64,000 nucleotides of DNA from Methylomarinum sp. Ch1-1. GTDB lineage: Bacteria > Pseudomonadota > Gammaproteobacteria > Methylococcales > Methylomonadaceae. The stretch spans positions 62,001 to 126,000 of the forward strand of contig NZ_CP157743.1 in the NCBI RefSeq assembly GCF_030717995.2. Reading direction: 5' to 3'. The notes under the pieces were generated by a model. The model was given only the letters and a program-made list of their open reading frames with translations, was not told the DNA's origin and did not search any database. This document shows, in pieces, positions 26,572-34,757 of the stretch (its first letter is position 1; each line of letters starts with the position of its first letter). Made by a program: the position numbers and the translations under genes.

Positions 26572-27335
26572 ATTTTCCAAGGCGCGTAACCCGAAACCCA
26601 TAAGCTTTCCAGATAATTCTTATCCCTCAACGTATCCATGGGCTGCCAGAAATCCTCGTGTTTGAAAACGGCCAATTGCCCTTCCCCGGCCAGCCGTTCC
26701 AATGGCTTCTGCTCCCAACCAGTCTGATCGTCGTCAATGTAATCGATGACTTTCGGCGACAACACAAAATAACCGCCGTTGACCATAGCGTTGTCGCCTT
26801 TCGGTTTTTCCTGGAACGACACCACGCGACTGCCGGAAGTTTTTAAGGCGCCGAACTTCGCCTGCGGGTAAGTCGCCGTAATCGTCGCCAATGTGTTTTG
26901 CCGCCGATGGAATTTGATACTCTCGCTAATGTCGATATTTCCTATCCCGTCGCCGTAAGTAAAACAGAATAATTCTTCGTCCTGCACATAGCTTTTCACT
27001 CGCTTCAAGCGCCCGCCGGTACCGCTGTCATCGCCGGTATCGACCAGGGTGACCTTCCACGGTTCCGCTTTGTTCTCGTGGACGTGCATCTTGTTGCTGG
27101 CCATATCGAAAGTAACGTCGGACATGTGCAAAAAATAATTGGCGAAATATTCTTTAATGACGTATCCCTTGTAACCGCAACAAATGATAAATTCGTTGAT
27201 GCCGTGGCACGAATAGGTCTTCAAAATGTGCCACAATATCGGCTTGCCACCAATTTCCACCATCGGTTTCGGTTTGATATAGGTTTCCTCGCACAGCCTA
27301 GTGCCCAATCCGCCTGCTAAAATAACCGCTTTCAT
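26562..27335 (-). CDS. rfbF: Glucose-1-phosphate cytidylyltransferase
   Basis: RfbF makes CDP-glucose from CTP and glucose-1-phosphate, the first step of CDP-deoxyhexose synthesis. The 257-residue enzyme starts MKAVILAGGLGTRLCEETYI, with the nucleotidyl-transfer loop, then KPKPMVEIGGKPILWHI, and has FTYGDGIGNIDI for metal binding, all typical of RfbF. A GGAGG site sits close to the ATG at 27335. It is the first gene of the 11-kb glycan operon; an extended -10 promoter lies about 270 bases upstream. Confidence 0.95.
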   Translation of the reverse strand: MKAVILAGGLGTRLCEETYIKPKPMVEIGGKPILWHILKTYSCHGINEFIICCGYKGYVIKEYFANYFLHMSDVTFDMASNKMHVHENKAEPWKVTLVDTGDDSGTGGRLKRVKSYVQDEELFCFTYGDGIGNIDISESIKFHRRQNTLATITATYPQAKFGALKTSGSRVVSFQEKPKGDNAMVNGGYFVLSPKVIDYIDDDQTGWEQKPLERLAGEGQLAVFKHEDFWQPMDTLRDKNYLESLWVSGYAPWKIWE

Positions 27336-27783
27336 GATCCTCCATAGCTATTAATTATTTGCCAGTCAGCATAATATTAGACGAGAAAACAGGCGGCCGG
27401 GCCATTTCTGTCCGCAATCGGCGTTTATGTACCTTAATTGCCGCTATGATACTTAACTTGTTCCCCGCCTTATGGTAAAGAGGGCGTCGTGAGAAATATT
27501 GAAGATGCGAGCAAAGCAAAAAACGGGCTCTTTCCTTTTGAAGATCAATTAACAACGGTTTTTCTTTGATTTATGAAAGGCGACTATGCATATATAAGTT
27601 ATAATTATACCATACCAATGCATAGGCACGATTTACGCCTTCCACTCTTCCAACACAGATCGGTTTTACTGCGCTTGCCTCCTATTTGCTCGCTCTTGTC
27701 ATTTTTTAATGGCTTGTGCCCGTAACGACGCAAATACCAGTTTCGTCTCACGTTATACAAATCGCATTTGCTGTTAGGGCGCA
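27336..27783. other. Non-coding interval upstream of rfbF
   Basis: This 448-bp stretch holds the long leader and a candidate promoter of rfbF (27604-27612) and the far end of the broken MBL gene. I looked for an ops/JUMPstart element and for conserved coding frames and saw neither; the 66-codon frame at 27355-27555 has no recognisable features. Confidence 0.5.
27604..27612 (-). promoter_or_regulatory. Extended -10 promoter, probable start of the rfbFGH glycan operon
   Basis: The minus strand reads TGGTATAAT, a perfect extended -10 (TGnTATAAT), in an AT-rich setting. No good -35 is present at 17 bases, which is usual for extended -10 promoters. Transcription would start near 27597, giving a leader of about 260 bases before rfbF. 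Confidence 0.45.
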
Positions 27784-27966
27784 TTAAGCCAAACTACTGC
27801 CGTCACACATATGTATCTTAATCCCCGCGAACTGCGCTCGTAATTGCTTCTGCAAGGACAATTTGGCCCGCTCGTCGCCATGCACCAGCCGAATTTCCCT
27901 TGGCTTGATCCCCGCATGCCAGCGATAAACCGGATCAGAGCGGATTGGTCGGCATGGGCGGAATAA
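27784..27966 (-). pseudogene. 3' remnant of the IS-disrupted MBL/beta-CASP gene
   Basis: Reading on from the insertion site gives TAT TCC GCC then HADQSALIRFIAGMR, completing the beta-CASP motif GYSAHADQ that is cut at the other side of the element. At a GGGG run (27910-27913 on the plus strand) the frame then shifts: the expected tail KPREIRLVHGDERAKLSLQK is found one frame over and ends at 27784. One missing G would explain it. So this gene copy carries two lesions, the insertion and a frameshift; the shift could be a homopolymer sequencing error. Confidence 0.85.
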
Positions 27967-29399
27967 CAGCAATTCTCAATTTAAGAGATTCAACCCGAAT
28001 CCGAATTGGGAGGAATTGGAATATTCAGGCCATCAAGCATAAATTCCATCAAGTTCTGCCAGTTATCGAAGCAAACGTAACGAGTGAGCGCCCTTACATC
28101 GTCAAAAAACGTCTTTCGGCTGGGCAATTCCCGCCGAAGCAATCGATAGCACTGATCAAACCATTGCAAGACTGTATGTACTAGAAAAGCCAAGATAATC
28201 AGACTGGCTAACAAGGCGGCGAGGTGTTTTTTACCGTGACCAAAGTTATGCGTAAAGTGATATCCCTTGGTTTTCAAGGTGTTGTTATTTTCGTTTTCGA
28301 CCTTCCACCGGGCTCGACCGGCGCTGACAATGTCAGCGACATTCTGTGCATTTATTGCGTGATCCGTGGCGAACGCGTTGCGGTAAACGCACTGGCCTTT
28401 CTCATCGGTGATCTCGAGCTCGCACCAATTGACCAATAATGCATCATCGCTGTCGCGTAAGGGTACTTGGTGTGCGAAGCGGTAACGCTCAGTGAGGTGT
28501 TGCTTGCCTGTCCAGCGACGTTTTTCCAGTATTTCGACTTGGCCGAGCCGTTGAAAATCCTCGACCCACTCGTAGAGGGTTTTATGGGATTCCGGCTTAC
28601 AAACCAGAATGAAATGTCGTCCTAATTGCTTGAGGTAGTCGCAAAAAGGCTGCTTGCAATATAAATCGTCGCCTAAAAACGTTACGTTTCTCGGGAGATG
28701 CCCCGCTTCTCGCTCCAGCCAGCGCCGCGCGGCCGCCAGTTCATAATCTTGCTTGTCACCCCCATCTTGCGGGGCGATAAATTCGGGCGCCAACGGAATA
28801 ACATCCGCCTGGTGTGGCGAAACAATAACCGGCGTCACGGCACTGTGACTGTATTGGACAATCCCCGTCTTCAGCGTTTTCGTCGAACAGCACGCACACT
28901 GAATCTTCTGCGAGCTAAAATATTCCACGCCATCCAAGGCCACCAAGATACTATCATCCAGCACTTGAAACTCGTTCAATTTGCCTTGCTCTTCCAGTGC
29001 TCGCATCAGCCAACGGTACAAAGGCCATAGCGCATCGGGCGATACCGCATCCAACAAATTTCGAATCTGGTTGTCACTGGGAATTTGATACACGCCAAAC
29101 AAGCTTTGTGCGTTATTCTTACCCCGCTCTTTCTGCATCGTCCGCTGGTATTCCAAGAACGACGGCGATTGCAGGAAAAACACCGAAAAGGCGCTTAGCG
29201 CCGCATCCGACATACTGTACTTACGGTACACACCATTCCCGCTACGACCATCCGGAAAGGTTTCGAAAACTTGTCTGATTTGATCGATCAGAGCGGAGTG
29301 GGTGAATGTTTCTGTCTCTGAAAAAGGGTAGGCCATCGTCCGTGAATTGGTAAAAAAACGTCTTAGTTTACCCACTTTGGGCTAAATTGAGAATTGCTG
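27967..29399 (-). mobile_element. Complete 1,433-bp insertion sequence with 9-bp target duplication
   Basis: The element begins CAGCAATTCTCAATTTA and ends in the reverse complement of the same 17 bases. It is flanked on both sides by GCGGAATAA (27958-27966 and 29400-29408), a 9-bp direct repeat. One transposase gene fills it on the minus strand. It has inserted into an MBL-fold gene, and removing element plus one repeat copy restores the reading frame across the site. Ends and repeats are intact, which suggests fairly recent transposition. The family is best described as IS4-like; ISNCY is also possible. Confidence 0.92.
27990..29336 (-). CDS. DDE transposase of the IS at 27967-29399
   Basis: This 448-residue transposase starts MAYPFSETETFTHSALIDQI (ATG at 29336; the frame is open to a GTG at 29375 but that lies almost in the terminal repeat). 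Acidic catalytic residues are suggested by FQVLDDSILVALDG, VTFLGDDLYCKQ and, near the C terminus, RARWKVENENNNTLKTKGYH. A Cys pair-containing segment, CACCSTKTLKTG, follows the first Asp block. The frame is intact, so the element may be active. It reads in the same direction as the gene it interrupts. Confidence 0.9.
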   Translation of the reverse strand: MAYPFSETETFTHSALIDQIRQVFETFPDGRSGNGVYRKYSMSDAALSAFSVFFLQSPSFLEYQRTMQKERGKNNAQSLFGVYQIPSDNQIRNLLDAVSPDALWPLYRWLMRALEEQGKLNEFQVLDDSILVALDGVEYFSSQKIQCACCSTKTLKTGIVQYSHSAVTPVIVSPHQADVIPLAPEFIAPQDGGDKQDYELAAARRWLEREAGHLPRNVTFLGDDLYCKQPFCDYLKQLGRHFILVCKPESHKTLYEWVEDFQRLGQVEILEKRRWTGKQHLTERYRFAHQVPLRDSDDALLVNWCELEITDEKGQCVYRNAFATDHAINAQNVADIVSAGRARWKVENENNNTLKTKGYHFTHNFGHGKKHLAALLASLIILAFLVHTVLQWFDQCYRLLRRELPSRKTFFDDVRALTRYVCFDNWQNLMEFMLDGLNIPIPPNSDSG

Positions 29400-30670
29400 G
29401 CGGAATAACCGCTCAGGGTATAAACACCGGCATTAATGGTATAATGGCGCCGGTCCAATTCGACATAGCCGTGCTTTTCCGCATATTGCTGAATGTGCCG
29501 TCCGGCCGTCCCGGCCGCCTGGTATCCGGAAAACAGAATGTCGGTGCGGCTGTCTTCGATCAATGCTTTCAAATAATCCATGATGCGACCGCCGGAACAC
29601 ATGCCGCTGGCGGCGATGACGACGCAAGGCCGCGCGGTTTTGCGCAGATAATCCACCGTCATCAAATGTTCCTCGTGGCTGTCGATCGTCGTGATCTGTT
29701 CGAACGATAACGGATGCCTGCCCTGGCGAAGCTTGCGCCGGGCCTCAGAATCCCAATGCGGTTTCAGTTTTCGGTATGTCTCGGTAAAGCGGTGGGCCAA
29801 CGGCGAATCGATGATGATTTCCAGATCGTCCCAACGCAGTTTTCCGGCAAGCGGGCTGTCTTGGTAACGGTGGATGATGTCTTCCAGTTCGTATAGCAGT
29901 TCCTGTGTCCGGCCGATGCTGAAGGCCGGCATCAAAATAACGCCTTTGTTGCGCAGACAATGTTCGATGCGCTCTTTTAACATCGCTTTGCGCTGCCTGC
30001 GGTTTTCGTGGTTCCTGTCGCCATAGGTGCTTTCCAACACGACGATATCGGCCCGATAAGGCAAACGCGGTGCCGGCAACAGCGGCGTATAAGGCCCGCC
30101 CAGATCGCCGGAAAAGACGATACGCTGTTTGTTCGCGGCAGTTTTGACATCGCATTCGATATACGCCGAACCGAGAATATGGCCGGCTGGCTTGAATTTG
30201 ACCGCCAGATGACCATCCCCATTGCCCGCTAGCGAAAGGGGATATTTTTTTCCGTAAGGGACGGCGACGATTCTTTCCTGCAACAACTGGCGGAATTTAT
30301 CCAGTAACGTTGCATCTGCATCGCGGGTAAAACCGATCTTCACCGCGTCTTCGAGCACCAACGGCAGCAGAATCGCGGTCGGTTCCGAACAAATGATCGG
30401 GCCATCGAATCCAGCCGCCAACAAATAAGGTATTCTGCCCACATGATCGATATGGCAATGGGTGACCAATAAAGCCCGGACTGTGTTAATAGGAAAATCG
30501 ATCGCGAGATGTTCGAAGCCCGCGCCTTGCGGCGAGGTTTCCGCCCCCTGAAACAAACCGCAATCGATCAATACGGAATTATTGGCATCGACAAACAATT
30601 GGTGACAGGAAGCCGTCACGCCATCAACAGCGCCATGATGGATTATCGATGGATACGAATTGTTCTTCAT
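29363..30670 (-). pseudogene. MBL-fold/beta-CASP nuclease-like gene, 5' part, truncated by IS insertion
   Basis: The frame encodes a metallo-beta-lactamase fold with the zinc motif THCHIDHVGRIPYL near residue 79, STYGDRNHENR, FSIGRTQELLYEL and the beta-CASP motif ASGMCSGGRIMDYL. Such proteins are RNA-processing exo/endonucleases related to the archaeal and bacterial YSH1-like group. The true coding part runs to the insertion site (29400); the last residues, SNSQFSPKWVN, come from the inserted element. The missing C terminus with the SAHAD motif and the final His-containing strand is found beyond the element. As it stands the product should lack part of the active site. Confidence 0.92.
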
Positions 30671-31127
30671 AAGCGTTTCTAGGCTTCCTAAGCATAGCGC
30701 GAAGGTTGATGAGGTTTACAATGAGTTCTCGGCTCTCTGGCACGGAACAAAGGATAACTCTTTTTTGGAATATAATCACACGACGCTAAACACCTAGCGA
30801 CTTTTCTCGATTCGGTAGCAACAGGTCATGATTATTTAGTCTAAAATTAGATTTACATTGGTCGCCTCTTGAATGGGTTACAACTAAGTACCTAACAGAA
30901 AGTTCGATGGTAAATAGTTGTTGTCATTTCGGCAGGGAGCGCCGAAATCTGATGCATCATGAACGAGTATTTATGCAGTCGGACTTATTGCTAAGAGCTT
31001 AACAATTTACCTGTGACCGGGTCACCAAAATTACAGATAGGGAAGAAAAAACATTAATTACGTCACAGTTTCCGCCAGACCAACATATGACTCATGTCAG
31101 TCACTTCAACACAGGACCTGAACCAGC
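30671..31127. other. Intergenic region between MBL pseudogene and lapD
   Basis: A 457-bp gap separates divergent genes and must hold the promoters of both. I see one 8-bp hairpin (ATTTCGGC/GCCGAAAT, 30926-30948) and no conserved coding frame. No confident promoter boxes were assigned. Confidence 0.5.
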
Positions 31128-33032
31128 ATGTCTCTATTCAAACAACTGTTGTTCCTTGTTTCAGCCCTGTTTCTAATCATTTTTGCGGTCAATTTCGCAT
31201 TAAGTGTCAGCAATATCAGGGACTATCTGGAAGGTGAATCCGAGATTCATGCCCAAGATACCGCAACGTCTCTGGGTCTGTCATTGAGCCCCTATATGGT
31301 CAACGAGAAAGATCCGGTGATAGAAACGATGATTCAGGCGATATTCGATATGGGCTATTACCAGGAGATCAGGCTCGAGAATATTGACGACGAGCCGTTG
31401 GTGACGTTAAAAAACGACAAGGTTTCTGAAGAGGTTCCCGAATGGTTTGTAGAACTCTTGCCGATGGAAACGGCGACGGCTAAAAGCGAGATTAGCTCGG
31501 GTTGGAATCTCAGCGGAATTATTTACGTCACGATTAATCCAGGTTATGCCTATTTGAAACTCTATCAACAGGCTAAATCCGGCTTTTATTATTCGATGGC
31601 GGCATTTGCGTTTTCAATTCTCATATTATTCCTGCTCTTGAGGATTACGCTGCGCTCCTTAAAGAGGATCGATCGACTGGCCTTAAAAATTGCGGCTGGC
31701 CAGTATGAAACCATCGACGAAATGCCGTGGACGACCGAAGTCAGAAACGTGACCCGCTCGATGAACACCTTGTCCGGCAAAATTGATACGACCATCAAAA
31801 ACTTAAACGGTAAACTAAACGACATCGGCAAAAAATTGCATCAGGATGCCTTAACCGGCTTAAATAAGAAAAGCGTGTTTGAAACTGATCTGAAGCGCTT
31901 GTTTGCCGGTGATTCCGAAGCCTTTATTTATTTGGTCAAGATCGATAGTCTGGGCACGCTGGTTAAGGAATATGACAGCGCCGCCATAGACCGATTTTTG
32001 CAGGATTGCGCTAAAACGTTAAACAAAACGTCAGAACAGTTTCAGCACGGCCAGACGACAACCTACCGATTCTTCGGTTCCGAATTCGCCATATTGCTTG
32101 AGGAAGTCGATATCGCCGCGGCGGAAGAGTTGGCGAAACATATCAGCACTGCATTTTCCGAATTAGGCGAAAAAAACCAGAAATCGGATATCGCGCACAT
32201 CGGCATTATTCCCTTCGATCCGTTAAAAAATATCGATCAGATGCTGGCGGCCGCCAACGAAGCCTATGAACAGGCGCAACTGATTGGCGCCAACGGCTAT
32301 TATCTCAAGACCAACATCGACCAAGCACGCGATATCGCCGAATGGAAAAAACTGGTATTCGCAATCGTCGACAATCGCACTTATGACGTTTCCTATGTCT
32401 GTCCGATAAACGGATTTGAATCCAATCAAATGCTGATGGAGGACGCCTTCATCCAGGCCCAGGATGACAACGGCAACTCTCTCGCTATCGGCACTTTTGT
32501 GTCTATTGCCGAAAAATTTGCCAAAATCGTTGAGTTGGATAAAGGCATGATTGCAAACATTGTCGACTCCATGAAACACGAAAAGATCCAACATGCCAGA
32601 ACTATCAGCATTTCCACCCGAACCATCAAAAACAGCGAGTTTAGAACCTGGCTACACAAGCTAATCAGGGAAAACCAGGACATGGCTTCTCGCCTTGTTT
32701 TCAACTTGTCGGCCTATGCGATCGCCAAAGACATCGACACCTATCAGCAATTCATCGCTTTTATTCATGATTTGGGCGCAAAAGTCATGATTAAGCGATT
32801 CGATGCCCAATCGCTATCACCCGATGCGATCAAACCACTAAGACCTGACTATATCCGCCTATCCCGTGATATCTGCGATAGTGTCGCCGATGACGCGGAG
32901 AAAAAGGCGTTTATTGAATTGATACAGGAAATGAGCTCACTGCTGAATATCAAGGTTCTGGCGGAAAATGTGCATAACGATATCGATTACGAAGTCCTGC
33001 ACTCGATAGGTATCGCGGGTGCCAGCCGATAA
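31128..33032 (+). CDS. lapD: LapD-like inner membrane c-di-GMP receptor (degenerate GGDEF-EAL)
   Basis: LapD senses cytoplasmic c-di-GMP and, when bound, sequesters the periplasmic protease LapG so that biofilm adhesins stay on the surface. The 634-residue product has an N-terminal helix (6-26), a periplasmic LapD/MoxY-type domain (about 27-155), a second helix (about 158-178), HAMP, and then GGDEF-like and EAL-like domains. The GGDEF signature is RFFGSEFA and the EAL position reads LMEDAFIQ, so both catalytic sites look dead, as in LapD. GWNL at 125-128 sits where LapD uses a Gly-Trp pair to hold LapG. It stops at GIAGASR, about ten residues short of most EAL domains, and overlaps lapG. Confidence 0.9.
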   Translation: MSLFKQLLFLVSALFLIIFAVNFALSVSNIRDYLEGESEIHAQDTATSLGLSLSPYMVNEKDPVIETMIQAIFDMGYYQEIRLENIDDEPLVTLKNDKVSEEVPEWFVELLPMETATAKSEISSGWNLSGIIYVTINPGYAYLKLYQQAKSGFYYSMAAFAFSILILFLLLRITLRSLKRIDRLALKIAAGQYETIDEMPWTTEVRNVTRSMNTLSGKIDTTIKNLNGKLNDIGKKLHQDALTGLNKKSVFETDLKRLFAGDSEAFIYLVKIDSLGTLVKEYDSAAIDRFLQDCAKTLNKTSEQFQHGQTTTYRFFGSEFAILLEEVDIAAAEELAKHISTAFSELGEKNQKSDIAHIGIIPFDPLKNIDQMLAAANEAYEQAQLIGANGYYLKTNIDQARDIAEWKKLVFAIVDNRTYDVSYVCPINGFESNQMLMEDAFIQAQDDNGNSLAIGTFVSIAEKFAKIVELDKGMIANIVDSMKHEKIQHARTISISTRTIKNSEFRTWLHKLIRENQDMASRLVFNLSAYAIAKDIDTYQQFIAFIHDLGAKVMIKRFDAQSLSPDAIKPLRPDYIRLSRDICDSVADDAEKKAFIELIQEMSSLLNIKVLAENVHNDIDYEVLHSIGIAGASR

Positions 33033-33732
33033 CGCTTTCCGCCGTCGCTCCCTCAGATTTTTTGTCTGGATAAGCGGCCTGCTCTTTGCCGTATGTGTTT
33101 CCGCCGAGCTGGAAATCAGTCAGGCCTTGCTGAGACAAATCGAAATTCGATTCGGTCAGGAAGCGGGCACACGCATCACGAAATGGCAAACATTGTTGCA
33201 ATCGACAAAATCTTTGCCGGAAGCGGAAAAATTGAAACATGTAAATGATTTCTTTAATCGGCAAGTCGAATTTGTAGACGATATTTACCTATGGGATCAG
33301 GAAGATTATTGGGCCACACCACTGGAATTTTTGGTTAGGGGCGCCGGTGATTGCGAGGATTATTCGATCGCCAAATACTTTACCCTAAAAGAACTAGGCG
33401 TGCCTGAGAGCAAGATGCGCATCACCTATGTCAAAGCCATCGAACTGAATCAGGCGCACATGGTTTTAACCTACTTCGCTACGCCTCGATCGACGCCACT
33501 GGTATTGGACAACTTGAATCCCGCGATAAAACCGGCAACCCAACGCCGGGACCTGCTGCCGGTCTATAGCTTCAACGGCACGGGTTTATGGTTGGCCAAA
33601 AGTCGTGGCGCAGGAAAAAGGGTCGGCGGCTCAGGGCGCTTGAGTCGATGGACCAGCCTCAAGCAAAGAATGCTGGAAAACTCATTCGGATCCGCGTTTA
33701 TGGACAGGGCTCCCTCATTAAAAAATACCTGA
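33019..33732 (+). CDS. lapG: LapG-like periplasmic transglutaminase-like cysteine protease
   Basis: LapG cleaves RTX-type adhesins of the LapA class near the N terminus and releases cells from biofilm. The 237-residue precursor starts at a GTG inside the end of lapD and has a signal sequence (RRSLRFFVWISGLLFAVCVSA). The catalytic triad is visible as Cys112 (GAGDCEDYSIAKYF), His147 (QAHMVL) and Asp164 (PLVLDNLNP), with spacing close to that of the Pseudomonas enzyme. The 14-base overlap indicates coupled translation with its regulator. No LapA-like adhesin or its type I secretion system is in the window, apart from a TolC-family fragment near 42.2 kb. Confidence 0.9.
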   Translation: MPADNAFRRRSLRFFVWISGLLFAVCVSAELEISQALLRQIEIRFGQEAGTRITKWQTLLQSTKSLPEAEKLKHVNDFFNRQVEFVDDIYLWDQEDYWATPLEFLVRGAGDCEDYSIAKYFTLKELGVPESKMRITYVKAIELNQAHMVLTYFATPRSTPLVLDNLNPAIKPATQRRDLLPVYSFNGTGLWLAKSRGAGKRVGGSGRLSRWTSLKQRMLENSFGSAFMDRAPSLKNT

Positions 33733-33770
33733 ACCAATACATTGGTTAATATCGCGTCATCCCTCTCGGC

Positions 33771-33815
33771 GGGACGGGTTATTTAACCCGTCCCAAACGT
33801 TTAACTTACTCTAGT
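33771..33815. repeat. Hairpin-plus-tail repeat, copy 1
   Basis: GGGACGGGTTA, two bases, TAACCCGTCCC form an 11-bp stem, followed by AAACGTTTAACTTACT. A second copy lies at 34108-34152 with the same tail and a diverged stem. The hairpin lies 38 bases beyond the lapG stop and could act as its terminator, though no T-run follows. Confidence 0.65.
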
Positions 33816-33896
33816 CACGATTGAATCGTTCAGGACCTCGTTGACCTGCATTTCGCATAGCGACATGCGGACTACTTGCTTTTCGGACTGCCCGTA

Positions 33897-33948
33897 GGAG
33901 GCCCGCCCTCGGGCCGAATGGCTCTTTTCGCGCCGAGGGCGGCACTCC
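33897..33948. repeat. GC-rich 52-base hairpin (REP-like)
   Basis: GGAGGCCCGCCCTCGG pairs with CCGAGGGCGGCACTCC (14 of 16 positions) across a 20-base loop. It resembles extragenic palindromes; function unknown. Confidence 0.55.
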
Positions 33949-34107
33949 TTACGCAAAGCACCGTCTTGCCGTTGGATGTTGAACAGCGTGAAGCGCATCA
34001 AAAACCGGTGCGCTTCCTATCGTCAGCACACCCTACCCGCATCGTAGTGCGGCTTCGCGTATCAAGCCGCCAACAACCGCCACCGGGGCAAAATTGGCCG
34101 TGCACAC

Positions 34108-34152
34108 GGGGGGGGGGTTATTTAACACCCCCTAAACGTTTAACTTACTTTA
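34108..34152. repeat. Hairpin-plus-tail repeat, copy 2
   Basis: A run of ten G followed by TTATTTAACACCCCC and then AAACGTTTAACTTACT. It matches copy 1 at 33771 in the loop and tail while the stem has changed. The two copies are 337 bases apart. Confidence 0.6.
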
Positions 34153-34223
34153 AGGCGTATTTGTTGTTAATTTTCTGTTTTGCCGCTCATTCATTTAATG
34201 AGGGAGCCCTGGGTGACATAGCC

Positions 34224-34289
34224 TAAATAATTGACAATCCTTCCTCCTGAACACATGCCGCTAGCGGGCAGTACGACACAGGGCCTAGC
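34224..34289 (-). pseudogene. 22-codon fragment of a second MBL/beta-CASP gene
   Basis: Reading the minus strand gives ARPCVVLPASGMCSGGR followed by IVNYL. The broken gene at 29363-30670 has ARPCVVIAASGMCSGGR followed by IMDYL, so 18 of 22 residues agree. No matching sequence continues on either side. It is a remnant of a paralogue or of a rearranged copy of the same gene family. Confidence 0.75.
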
Positions 34290-34378
34290 CTTCCAGTGTC
34301 TTTACGGTCTTACTGCTATAGCCGTTGCGGCTATTTTTAGAAGAAGACAGCTCATGCTTGCTGTAGCCGAGAGATCCT

Positions 34379-34507
34379 CTAGCTCGGGGCATTGAGGGCG
34401 GCCTCAACAGTGATTTTGGTCTTCATCCGTCGAATATCATTCAGGTCTTGCTCAGTCTTTATCCCTTTGGCAGCTTCTAAGGCCGATACTTCGATTACTT
34501 TAGTTAT
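34379..34507 (-). pseudogene. Fragment of an IS256/Mutator-type transposase N terminus
   Basis: A 42-codon frame reads LEAAKGIKTEQDLNDIRRMK then TKITVEAALNAPS and a stop. From memory the block KGIKTEQDLN...LTKITVEAALNAEL is typical of the N terminus of IS256-family transposases, with the next residues normally ELDEHLGY. The rest of the element is missing, so this is a decayed relic. Confidence 0.5.
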
Positions 34508-34545
34508 TAATATCGTAATTATTCAGCGTAGTTTTACTAAGAGGG

Positions 34546-34641
34546 AGTAGGTTATTGATTTATCGGGCTGTCTGCAACAGGACGTTGCAGTCAGAGCTTA
34601 CATGGAAGTATTCACGCGTCCCGAGAAATCAATGACCTACT
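34546..34641. repeat. Dispersed imperfect palindrome, copy A
   Basis: The ends AGTAGGTTATTGATTTATCG and its near reverse complement (through CCTACT at 34641) pair over about 22 bases. The interior, containing CTGCAACAGGACGTTGCAG then a segment ending TATTCACG, parallels the interiors of the elements at 42396 and 60740, which have GCAGC..GGATGCTGC and TTTACG at the same spacing. Confidence 0.6.
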
Positions 34642-34757
34642 GCCTAAAACCCGAAAGATACTGAATAGTTACTTAATATATAACTATCTTTTTCCCATTG
34701 TGGGTTAATAATAGGCAGCTCAACAGATTTATCTACAGTCTTCAACTCTCTGGCGCA

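Larger units (their letters stand above)
33733..34757. other. 1-kb gene-free interval of repeats and gene fragments
   Basis: No intact gene is present between lapG and pgaD. The interval holds two copies of a hairpin-plus-tail repeat (33771 and 34108), a GC-rich 52-base hairpin (33897-33948), a 22-codon fragment of an MBL gene (34224-34289), a transposase fragment (34379-34507) and an imperfect palindrome of a dispersed repeat family (34546-34641). It looks like a site of repeated insertion and decay. Confidence 0.8.

Noticed and set aside
27355-27555. 66-codon frame upstream of rfbF
   Set aside because: No start context, no recognisable domain, and it overlaps the predicted leader.
27336-27783. 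ops/JUMPstart element or a riboswitch in the long rfbF leader
   Set aside because: No GGCGGTAG-type sequence and no recognisable aptamer core on the minus strand.
31128-33032. Active diguanylate cyclase/phosphodiesterase
   Set aside because: GGDEF and EAL signatures are both degenerate, and the LapG neighbour fits a receptor role better.
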